Source: Phoma sp. XZ068
Lineage: Eukaryota; Ascomycota; Dothideomycetes; Pleosporales; Didymellaceae
Assembly: GCA_004835665.1 (NCBI GenBank)
Contig: RBKR01000010.1
Location: 1,488,001 to 1,552,000, forward strand
Direction: 5' to 3'
DNA: 64,000 nucleotides
Below are positions 33,068-41,797 of the stretch, in pieces. Positions within the stretch are counted from its first letter, which is position 1. Each line of letters opens with the position of its first letter. The position numbers and the translations under genes are program-made. Below the pieces are notes generated by a model. That model searched no databases. It saw only the letters and a program-made list of their open reading frames with translations, and was not told the origin of the DNA.

Positions 33068-33568
33068 TTACTGAGGGCACTGTTCGCTGACCTTGTCGGG
33101 GTCGGAACAGTGGAAGAGCGCATTAGGGCAGCAGACCTTGCCGACAGGGCAGAAGAAAGAGTCTCCGCACTTGGGACCAAAGGTGGAAGTGGGCGGAGAT
33201 GCTGCAGTAGTGTCCGTAGATTGCTCGCGGCGCTGAAGCTTTTCTGTAGCTGAAGGTGGAGCAGGGCATTCCGCAAAGCATCCAATTTCAGCAACTCCGT
33301 TGACAATAACCTCGCAGCATTTGGGCGCGTCTGCAGGGCAAACTTGGTCGCCACACTTGTTTGGGTAAGGCTGTCGACGTTGGAGAGCTTGGACAGGTGG
33401 GCATTCAGCAAAGCAGCCAAGCTCTGCTACTCCATTGACAATGACCTCGCAACACTTGGCTTTGTCGGCAGGGCAAACTTGATCACCGCACTTGTTGGGG
33501 TATGTCTGAGGAAGGGCGTTGGCAGTGACGCTGAGAGCGAAGACAACAATGGCAGTGTTGAAGATCAT
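33068..33568 (-). CDS. Secreted Cys-rich repeat protein with dibasic (Kex2-type) spacers
   Basis: An intact intron-less ORF of 166 aa. Residues 1-19 form a signal peptide (MIFNTAIVVFALSVTANA, then LP). Two near-identical modules follow, each with YPNKCGDQVCPAD, KCCEVIVNGVAE and GCFAECP. Each ends in a linker containing LQRR (QALQRRQ, EKLQRRE). A diverged third module ends the protein (PKCGDSFFCPVGKVCCPN, then FHCSDPDKVSEQC). Each module has six Cys in a C-C-CC-C-C order, suggesting three disulfides. RR is a typical Kex2 site, so the precursor may be cut into three small Cys-stabilised peptides in the Golgi. A TATA box and a CA-rich leader precede it. It is a candidate effector or extracellular peptide; activity is unknown. 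Confidence 0.8.
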   Translation of the reverse strand: MIFNTAIVVFALSVTANALPQTYPNKCGDQVCPADKAKCCEVIVNGVAELGCFAECPPVQALQRRQPYPNKCGDQVCPADAPKCCEVIVNGVAEIGCFAECPAPPSATEKLQRREQSTDTTAASPPTSTFGPKCGDSFFCPVGKVCCPNALFHCSDPDKVSEQCPQ

Positions 33569-33684
33569 GATGAAGAAGTTATGATCGTTGTTGAAGTGAT
33601 GCTGAAGATGTGTTTGATTGTTGTGTTGTGTTCATGTGACTGACAGCTGTTGAGTTGATCTGTTTTGCCCTGGGCATTGACTGA

Positions 33685-33692
33685 TATTTATA
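33685..33692 (-). promoter_or_regulatory. TATA box of the secreted repeat protein gene
   Basis: TATAAATA on the minus strand lies about 117-124 bp upstream of the ATG at 33568. It is followed by a CA-rich, G-poor stretch typical of fungal 5' leaders of highly expressed genes. Confidence 0.5.
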
Positions 33693-33699
33693 ATTGAGA

Positions 33700-34398
33700 A
33701 AGACAATATTGGAATCCTCAATTGCCCTCGTAGTGATGAACATTGAAGTTCTGCAACATGACAAAGTGGTATTTGCCGTGCATGCTGAACTAAAGGTCGG
33801 ATGCAACTTCCCTCGAAAGGCGCGGCATACTCAATCATCTTAGTAACAGTCCAAGTTGTCTATAAAACACTACCAGAGGTGTGGAATTGAATTTTTCTAG
33901 AACCAGCACTACCGGCTTTCGCCGTTCGAGTCTCTAGTCCATTAAAGGAAGGGTAGTAGCCTCTGATGTCATATACCGGTTATGGAGCTTTGTGTGGCTG
34001 ATGTAACATAACAGCCTAATTTAGACTCAATTAGATCTAGCTGTTACGGAAGGACATATCCGTTAAAGGCAATCCTATGCAAACGGGACACAAGCGAGCG
34101 GGACACCCCACCAAGTTTGTTACTATCCCAACTTTGAACAACAATGTCTCAAGAATTACTAGACTAATGTTAATTGCTCTCTTGTGAACGTCTGCACCTT
34201 GACAAGCACCTAGTGCTCTCTCTTGCCTTTGCTTGAGTGCCAACCGTGCGTCTTCTGTTGCAATACTAGGCAATCACTAGCTGACTGATACTGATGTAAC
34301 CGCACTCCTCTTTTGTTGCACGCAAACGCGTTGAGCGGCTCTCTAAGGATGAGAAGCAGCGGTCCCAACAGTAGCGGCAGGCGAACGTCCTTTGTCCT
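33700..34398. other. Intergenic, nothing recognised
   Basis: I see no supported gene. Minus-strand open frames here lack any family signature. Confidence 0.35.
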
Positions 34399-34638
34399 TT
34401 AGACCCTGAGATTGCTGTACTTCTGCTTCAACGCTCGCTGTGTCTTGCTATCTATAGAATAATAGTCCCTCAAGTGACTCTTCCAGTTCCGCACGCCACC
34501 GTGCTCCCTGCAGACCAGCACTTCATACTCTGCTAGATAGATCAATAGATCGCTAGCTGGTAAATATTGCTGCTGGGAAGCGCCTGTTTCTAACAAGGCT
34601 GCGGGGCCGTGCGCAGCAAGGGGAAGGGTAGCTGTCAT
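34399..34638 (-). pseudogene. Short OrsD N-terminal relic
   Basis: The minus-strand frame reads YLAEYEVLVCREHGGVRNWK, then SHLRDYYSIDSKTQRALKQK. This follows the opening of OrsD domains: an aromatic/Leu-rich strand, Cys, then a His followed by RDYHS-like and QRALxxxY. The second Cys of the first finger is replaced (CREH instead of CxxC), and nothing of the family follows the stop. It is the smallest of several OrsD traces in the window and is surely non-functional. The assignment rests on about 45 residues. Confidence 0.4.
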
Positions 34639-34639
34639 G

Positions 34640-35870
34640 ACCTGTGCTGCTCAACAGAGACTGTCTGGCAGCGAAGCAACAGAAACGAGAGTCATGACAT
34701 CTAGGTAGAAACAACAAAGAATAGCAGCTGCTACCTGAAAGATAGGAATTAATCCTTGGGGCTCAGGAAGAAAAGGGGGGACATATAATCCAATTAGGTA
34801 AATTTTCGGGCCTACTCAATTCCCACCTCGATCTCTATCCCAATCCCACCGCGAGTTTCCTGTTTGAGCCTAGCGCGTCACCGCAACGCTCGCTCCATGC
34901 CCAGTAGGAATTGGGTCCGCCTCTCGGACAGATGCAAGGAGTCGCGTGGAGGTAGGGCCGTTCGTCTTCTAGATCCCCAAGGAGCTCCCTCCCCACGAGG
35001 CTAGCCTATGCTTTGCGCTGGCGCGTAGTGTAAATCCCGCGAGCCCAGTCACACTCATCGTTCCACTTTCACACTTTACAACGGATAGTCAATTGCGCGG
35101 TCACCTTCAATCTCTTGGTCTTGTGCACTAATTACACTGCTGTTATCGCATATTAAAATTCGACTATTGTTCCGACAAACAACGAACCCGGATTTCACAA
35201 ATCGGTCAGTCAAGCATAGCAGGGAAAGCGGAAGTGAAGAGGTATGACTGCAGTCGCGTCATGAGCCAAAGTTGCTGTGATAGAAGCTGCCCTATCCGCC
35301 TCGAAAAAAAAGGGCCGCGGTTAACGGAAGATGCAATCGGAAGTTTAAATCCTTATGATAGCAGGAGCGACGGCTAGAAAAGCATAGAGGATTGAGAGAA
35401 GAAGAGGTTACTATGGAGGATATCACAACAGCGAGGATGGGCAAGTACTGCCCTATTCTTCAGCCCTGTTCCTCAACACTAGCCTTATCATCCCACCATT
35501 AGGACAATAAGTCAGAGTTACTTTACCTGCAACACGTCCTACGATCGCCGCACAAAATCTTTGTCTTATAAGCCTACACTGGCTTCACTTGCGAAGCGAG
35601 CTGAAATTGCTTCCACAATTCAGGTGAAGGGCTCGGCGTGCGAGGCGTTGTATTTGGCGAAATTTTCTTAGTATTATTATTATAATTATTACTAATGCTG
35701 TCAAGCAACGCGTTCTTGGTGTAGTCAGTTTACGATATTATGGCATAACCAATGCGACTTACTTCAAAAATAATTGCTCGATGATCTCTCTTCCTTGACG
35801 GTGGTGCAGTTGTAGCTCCTTTCGCGGGGTATAGATTGGTTTGCAAGCGGTACCTGTGCCGGTGCTTTCT
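34640..35870. other. Intergenic, no gene seen
   Basis: There are no convincing coding frames. A short poly-A run (35305-35311) and mixed-composition DNA are present; I can support nothing specific. Confidence 0.4.
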
Positions 35871-36131
35871 TCATTTACTAACGCAGAATTGGTCTTGGAC
35901 AGTTACCATCCCGGAAGATGGTAGAGCTTCCAATTTCGGATAGCCATTGAGATTAGCTATCTCTCTCTGCAGACGGCGACGATGACCAAGCTTGAAACCA
36001 AGACGATCGAAATTCTCCTCGTTGATCGTCATGAGCTGAGTCCAAGATTCATATCCATTCTCTTGAAGCACAGCAGTATACTGCCCAAGTGCAAGAGATG
36101 TAAGGCAATCACACAATTGGCTGTCCATCAT
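35871..36131 (-). pseudogene. SAM-domain gene fragment (probable SAM/HMG-box regulator N-terminus)
   Basis: From ATG 36131 the minus-strand frame gives MMDSQLCDCLTSLALGQYTA, then VLQENGYESWTQLMTI, NEENFDRLGFKLGHRRRLQ and REIANLNGYP. This is a complete sterile-alpha-motif domain of the subtype found at the start of fungal proteins that also carry an HMG box. The predicted HMG box is not found downstream. A basic stretch (SRKRDHRA) about 100 bp further on may be its remnant, in another frame. The ORF stops 23 residues after the domain. SAM domains mediate self-association. Most likely this is a truncated copy; a short stand-alone SAM protein is possible. Confidence 0.6.
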
Positions 36132-37242
36132 TATAAAATCGTGAAAGTTGAAACAACCTTCAGTGTGGTGATTAGCACGATTGCAAGTTATGTGCGGGGT
36201 TAGAAATGACGTCAATCCCTTGGATGCCCCAACTACTCCTGGGCCAATCGGTATTGTGTAAACTTCCATTAGCTGCAAGGCCATCCGCAAACCCAGAATC
36301 CGCGTGGTTCCGACGAAACTTTTACACATGGGTACAGACAAGCCACAGCAGCGATCGATATTTCGTGGACTTGCCTAGATCAGTAAAATTAGATTAGATA
36401 CGAATCAAAACCACCCCTTGCTTAAAAAAGGAGGTCAATCGCGATATGTAAATACACATGCGCAGCTTCATGCTCTCGCTTAGGGTGAACGCAGTAAACA
36501 TCCTCTTGAATTGTACGTCTTACCGGTATCAAATTCGACATATTTCCCACTTAGATCGGCAAGACATCACCCGTCTACGTTCTATCTCAAGACGATTATG
36601 TTTTCGCACAGTCTCCACATATACCTCACGGCGAGGCTACTCTTCCAACGACGGGCGTTCAAACGAGGACAGAGATTTCGACCAAGGTCAGGGAATCTGA
36701 AAATACGATCCTTTCACGATTTTACCTCTGTCGGTGATAGCCGCCTGCCGTACGCTTTGTTCCCAGGCAAAACATCGTGTTCCTCCTTCTGATCGCGCTA
36801 TAAGAGTCAGCATCTTAGCACACCGGATTTCACCTTGCAAGGAAGTAATGAACAGGACGATCACCTTAACACTCCAAACCCAAGTTGTGTGAGTCGCTTC
36901 TCGCGCACACACCCAAGCACCCAGGCGCGATTGTAAAAAAAAAGGCATTTCCAGACATTGAAAAATAGATTGTTAGCTGAGCTCTCAGACTGCCAAACAG
37001 CGGAAGGAATCATTCTTACGCTCAACTATGCAATCTCTATGGGGGAAACTATGAGCTTCTAAAGTTCATTGCCAAGCTTGGCGATGTATCTTTTCGGAAG
37101 GACGCAAGAAGTTTCATAGATCTTTTCTGCTGCAGATGGAGCCTAGAGAATCCTTGGTCTCGTCTTAAGGCTCCTTGACGGAGAGAATACTCAAAAGCCT
37201 TTGTTGTGCTGAAAAAATCGAATTTGAAACTGCCATGATCCT
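36132..37242. other. Intergenic, degraded sequence
   Basis: There is no gene I can name. A poly-A run lies near 36935. From about 36965 onward the plus strand has protein-like patches in several frames that lead into the fragment at 37243, suggesting a decayed gene. Confidence 0.3.
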
Positions 37243-37551
37243 GTGAAACTCACAATGGCGAGAATCCTTCTCCATCACCATTTTGAGCACGAGTGCATTG
37301 AGTTGAGTAAAGATCCGAAGATATCGAGCTATCTTTCCCAAGGTAAAGGTATCGCTAGCGTAGCAATTAATGAGATCCTGGAGGAAATATACAATCGCCA
37401 TGATCAGAATATCAGCGCAAAGGTGAAAGAAAAGCGCTCGAGTAGATTTATGTATCACAAAAGAATTGGAAAGAGGTGGTCTCGTGTTGTCTCACATTTT
37501 GGAATTGGTATCGTTCTAACTTGTGGCCCTGAACTAGCAACTCACATGTAA
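37243..37551 (+). pseudogene. 3' end of an unknown, decayed gene
   Basis: The open frame shows protein-like composition: KLTMARILLHHHFEHECIEL, SYLSQGKGIASVAINEILEE and SHFGIGIVLTCGPELATHM. Upstream sequence has matching coding character, but with frame changes and stops back to about 36965. The end GIVLTCGPELATHM looks like a true C-terminus. I do not recognise the family. It is followed within 150 bp by the tail of a transposase, so it may be a bystander gene broken by transposon activity. Confidence 0.3.
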
Positions 37552-37683
37552 GATACACCACCCGGCTCATGCCAGTTGAACTGCTAACGAAGTGTCCAGT
37601 AATAAAACCAGCAAGTTGTCGGATAGGAAGTTGGAAATACTTGTGACATACCTGTTACACGGATACCCTAAAGGCGTTCAGGT

Positions 37684-37972
37684 CAGTCGCCTAGTAAGAG
37701 GAAGAAGGTACGGGTATCTCAGGAGAAGCGTAAGGCAGCAGCAAGAGCCAAGACAGCGTCAGAAGGAAGCTCACAACGCTGAAAAAGCTGTACAATTATC
37801 CTAAAAGGGTAAGAGAAAGGCTTCAACAGTACCTATACAGAAGTACAAGCGTCAAAAACGAGCTAGTGATGGTGGAGGTAGCCATATCGACGCTGAGGTC
37901 CCCCTAACCCCCCACCCATCACAACATCACAAGGACGCAACGTCAGACTTCCAAGTAAATTTAAATAAGCCA
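37684..37972 (+). pseudogene. C-terminal tail of a pogo-type transposase
   Basis: Two overlapping frames give SPSKRKKVRVSQEKRKAAAR, then (after a shift) QKGKRKAS, QKYKRQKRASDGGGSHIDAE, and finally TTSQGRNVRLPSKFK before a stop. Basic coiled tails ending in SRGRNxxLPxKF occur at the very C-terminus of fungal DDE_1 (pogo/Fot) transposases. The catalytic part is not upstream. It is a leftover end of one element sitting directly before the remains of another. Confidence 0.5.
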
Positions 37973-37978
37973 AATTAA

Positions 37979-39330
37979 TTGCTAGTATTACTGTACTATT
38001 CCACCACAAAGTCTCGTGATAATACCTGTTGTGGGTGGCTCTACAGCCTCATTTTTGTGAGAGTTGTGAGGTTGTTCGGCGGTCGGCACGCGCCCGCGAT
38101 CGCCATCTGTCCGTGCACGTTAGCTAAGAGAGAACTTGGAGAACACTGGGTTGATCGCTTCGTGCAGCGATATCCTGATGAGCTCATCTCAAAATGGACG
38201 ACTGGTATCGACAACAGCCGCCACAAAGCTGATTCAGGGAGGAAGTATAGCCTCTACTTCAACCTCCTACGCAATAAAATCGATCAGTATCACGTCGAGG
38301 CGCGTCATACCTACAATATGGATGAGAACGGCTTCATGCTTGGAATCGTAGGCCCCTCAAAGAGGATCTTCAGCAAGGCCTCGTATGAGGGTGGAAAGAG
38401 GAGGTCTAATATCCAGAACGGCAACCGAGAGTGGATAACGCTGCTAGCCTGCATATGCGCGGATGGATCCTACCTTGAGCCTGCCCTCATCTACCAGTCA
38501 ACCTCAGGATCAATACAGGACTCCTGGCTTCAGGCCCTTGATACTGAGAAGCACCAAGTTCGAATCTCCTCATCGCCCTCAGGGTAGACGAACAACGATA
38601 TCAGTCTCGCGTTGCTCAAACAGGTGTTTGAGCGCAATACTAAGGCAAAAGCTCGATCCTCCTATCGATTACTTGTCCTAGATGGCCATGGATCTCATCT
38701 CACGATGGATTTTATTGAGTATTGTGATCAGAACAAGATCCTCCTCGCGGTATATCCTCCTCATTCAACTCATACGCTGCAACCGTTAGACGTCACCCTG
38801 TTCAAGCCTCTCTCGACCGCATATTCAAACGAGATATCAGCGTTCATGGAGAGGAGCCAGGGCCTCACCTCAAAGTGTAAAGGAGATTTCTTCCCACTGT
38901 TCTAGAGAGCCTGGGAGGCCTCCTTTAAGGAAGCAACTATCCTCGAGGCCTTCAAAACAACAGGCCTATCACCATTTAATCCACAGGCTATGCTCCAGAG
39001 ATTCGATGCTACAACAGCCTCCTTGAGCGATAGCGATTCCTCAGCCTTAGTTCTTCTAACTGGAGAAAACCTGCTCGCAGGGACTCATCAACAACTCAAA
39101 CAAGCTCTTAAAATTTTCCAAAAGGGTAATAGGTGCAACCTTAAGGCTTTTGTAAAAGCTACTTTAAAGAAGAGAGCTGTTGTGAGGCCTACGGCTGGTG
39201 GAAAGCCTCAGGTTGTTGTAACAAGCGCACCAGCTCTCAGGACGCGACGCAGCCGCAACATCAAGCTCCTGTACGATATCAATAACTGTACATATCAATT
39301 AAGGCCTGTAGATATTACCCCAAAAAATCG
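37979..39330 (+). pseudogene. Pogo/Fot-type transposase (DDE_1) with RIP-like stops
   Basis: One main plus-strand frame carries LGEHWVDRFVQRYPDELISK, then YNMDENGFMLGIVGPSKRIF, GNREWITLLACICADGSYLE, YRLLVLDGHGSHLTMDFIEY and PPHSTHTLQPLDVTLFKPLS. These supply the first Asp region (MDENGF), the second Asp (LDGHGSH) and the downstream LQPLDV block. TAG stops interrupt it near 38585 and near 38903; the homologous family position is Trp in the second, so TGG->TAG is the simplest change. The frame then continues as RAWEASFKEATILEAFKTTG and to FDATTASLSDSDSSAL. The N-terminal helix-turn-helix part is lost. The G-to-A direction within TpG fits RIP. Confidence 0.7.
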
Positions 39331-40126
39331 CGATAATAACTATTATGTGAGGCTATACAGCCTCAAGTTTAATGGTGGTTTAGGAGTTCAGGTGGGTCGT
39401 TGCGCCGTCGGGGTAGTTACACCGTCAGCCTCGGTATTCCTTGTTCTTTGAATAAAGTGATCTATGGAACAACCTTCTTGAGAGCGTCTTTGCGATGCTG
39501 ATGTCAGGCCCAGTGGATACGGGACCCAATCGGCCTGGTCACGTGTCCTCAGGGCTTCCTATATAATTCCCATCCAGAATCGTTCTAGAGGGGAAGGGTT
39601 CGTCTATCCTTGACCCCAATACAGCTTGTTCCCATACCAACCATGATAGTAGTCTATTGACAACCTATAAGTCTTACGGTCAGTGGGCATAGACGGCTCG
39701 AACTAGGCTTCCGAAGAGGTAGGTGGCTCAAATCAAGTGGAGGTAAAGTTGAGTTGAATTTCAACTACTTATGTCGTCAATAGTAGGCCAGTTGAGTTGA
39801 CATTGAAAAAACATATTGAATCAACGTTGCCAAGAGGTTGAGCGATTAGCAAGCCAGATTGTAGTAGTCCTGGTTACGCTGTTGCATAGGGTATTGCGTC
39901 GTAGGTGTAGGTGCGAGCGCGGAGATTGCGGCACCAGAAAAGGCGGGCGAAGTCTAACAAGATATCTAAGGCGCGACAATGTTGGTGGCCTAATTGTACT
40001 GGCCATCTATAGAGGTCATCAGATCCGAAATTACAGCATGGCCGGAGTAGTAGGTTGTAAGTATGCACGGTAAATGGTCGGGTTATATTGATACAGGGGC
40101 ATCTTGTATTGCGATGGTAGTGCATC
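39331..40126. other. Intergenic, nothing recognised
   Basis: This lies between the dead transposase and the 3' end of the SPT23-like gene. No terminal inverted repeat or gene could be supported. Confidence 0.35.
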
Positions 40127-41398
40127 CTAATGCACGACAGGAATTGTGGTGGAACTCGTCAGAGGGTGTTGCAAAACGTCGGTCGGGGCTTCCTTCCTGT
40201 GGTCGTCAGTGATCAGGATGATTTCTGAGGCATGTTGGCTAAGCACGATGTCGTTCCCGTCTATGAAGGTGAAGATAACCCTGTAGCCTGTGGGCGACTT
40301 TCCCTCCTGGTGCCTGCAGTAGCATGCTATCCGCATCGGGAATTCCACCTTCTTTGCGGCTGAAGTGTAGTGGCCGTCTGATTCCATGTCTTGCCACCTC
40401 TTGAATTCTTTCTCGTTGACTATGATGATACGGTGGTCTTCATATTGAGTCCATTCGTTCTCGTCCTCGTTGCGCTTCTTCTTGCGGTCATATCGCTTCC
40501 GCTCGCGCCCCTTGCAGCTATCGCAGATGAGGATCGCGCCGCCTTCCTGTGGGTGAGCTGGATCGTCCTTGTCGATCTGGTTTATAGCAACCCCTCGTGG
40601 TGTCCTTGGAGTCTTTTCCTCGCCTCGGGCACGTCGCAGTGCACGGTCCATTCCTTCCTTCTTGTCCACAGCAGTAGCACAGACAAGAGCAAGACCCAGG
40701 CGAACTGCACCATGCCGTCTCTCATTTGTTTGAATCTCGTCATCACTCGCAAGCTGCTTGGGCTTGGAGAGAGTGTTACGGGGAAAGCGAAGCCAATTGA
40801 AGTGGTCTGGCAGGGGATCCAAAATGACGGTCATTTTGATCTGGGTCTCGGCGCGGGTTTTTGTCTTGTCTGGGAAAACAAAAACTGTGGGTGGATCTGT
40901 GGACTGTGGAATATGAATGACGTCCGGAGTCGAAAAGCGCAGGTGAGAGTCGTCTGTCCGACTTGCCATAGCTTCCTGGCACAACAAGTCGTTGTTCGTC
41001 TCGGGCGAGCTGGTTTGGCTTTGATCCCGAGCGAAGTCTCCTGGCGAGTTGGCGTTGCTGAAGATGAAGTCGGCGTTTGGCGATGGCGTATTGGATGTCT
41101 GCGATGAATACGGAGTCTCGAGGAATGCGTCGAAGTCAGCAGGGTCGCAGTCCTTGGCGCAAGAGTAGCTCTGCTCCTGCTGGGGATGTGACAGCCGGGT
41201 GAGGTCTATGGCCGAGTCCTGGTTCCTGTGTCCAAGCTCAGTCGAAGTGGAAAGGTCATAAGCACTGTCGAACAGGGCGTCTCCATAGGTGTCGAATTCG
41301 GAAGCCAAGGGCGATTTGAAGAATGTGTCAGAAGTGGTATGGCCGTAACTCAAGTCGGCGGGGTCGACAGACTGGCTGGGGTGGTAGAAGGTGCCCAT
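40127..41398 (-). CDS. SPT23/MGA2-like regulator, N-terminal region only
   Basis: An intact 423-aa ORF. The first 190 residues are polar and disordered. Then come MTVILDPLPDHFNWLRFPRN, TLSKPKQLAS, ALVCATAV with MDRALRRARGEEKTPRTPRG, GGAILICDSCKGRERKRYD, VEFPMRIACYCRHQEGKSP and ASEIILITDDHRKEAP. This order matches the conserved domain upstream of the IPT/TIG domain in fungal SPT23/MGA2-type proteins, which sense membrane lipid state and activate desaturase genes. Full proteins are over 1000 aa, with IPT, ankyrin repeats and a C-terminal membrane anchor; here the ORF stops about 15 residues after the ITDDHR motif. It is a truncated paralogue, possibly a soluble competitor, or a gene broken at its 3' end. 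Confidence 0.7.
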   Translation of the reverse strand: MGTFYHPSQSVDPADLSYGHTTSDTFFKSPLASEFDTYGDALFDSAYDLSTSTELGHRNQDSAIDLTRLSHPQQEQSYSCAKDCDPADFDAFLETPYSSQTSNTPSPNADFIFSNANSPGDFARDQSQTSSPETNNDLLCQEAMASRTDDSHLRFSTPDVIHIPQSTDPPTVFVFPDKTKTRAETQIKMTVILDPLPDHFNWLRFPRNTLSKPKQLASDDEIQTNERRHGAVRLGLALVCATAVDKKEGMDRALRRARGEEKTPRTPRGVAINQIDKDDPAHPQEGGAILICDSCKGRERKRYDRKKKRNEDENEWTQYEDHRIIIVNEKEFKRWQDMESDGHYTSAAKKVEFPMRIACYCRHQEGKSPTGYRVIFTFIDGNDIVLSQHASEIILITDDHRKEAPTDVLQHPLTSSTTIPVVH

Positions 41399-41534
41399 GA
41401 TGATAGATGGTGTGGAGAAAGAGCCTTATGTGGTCCACTCCAAAATAGGGACGGTTGGTTGGATTGGATAAATTGGGGTCGGTAAGGGGAAAATATCTGT
41501 CACAAGGGAGTAAAAGGAAGTGACTGTTGAAGAA

Positions 41535-41540
41535 TATATA
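41535..41540 (-). promoter_or_regulatory. TATA-like box of the SPT23-like gene
   Basis: TATATA on the minus strand lies about 137-142 bp upstream of the ATG at 41398, followed by a pyrimidine-rich leader. It is the only TATA-like run I noticed in the 400-bp gap between the gene and the Fot1-like element. Confidence 0.4.
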
Positions 41541-41797
41541 AAGGTGCGTGCATGTAAAGAGCCAAACCCTAACACCACGTTTCACATTCCCAAGCCTCGC
41601 ACTACAACCCAAGTCCCATAGGAGGCAAATCAGGAATGCGAGTTTACTCTCATTAAGTTACACAAACGTCACAATCGTTGGCTGGGTTACATCTTGTCGA
41701 ACGATAAGACGTAAAATTTTCGGCCAACCTTACTGCTCGAAAGCTTCAGAGGTAATTAGGTACATGTCACGGTAACCACCTTCCCTTGACACCACTA

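Noticed and set aside
40391..41107. 238-codon plus-strand open frame with hydrophobic stretches
   Set aside because: It is antisense to the SPT23-like ORF, whose conserved motifs are all on the minus strand.
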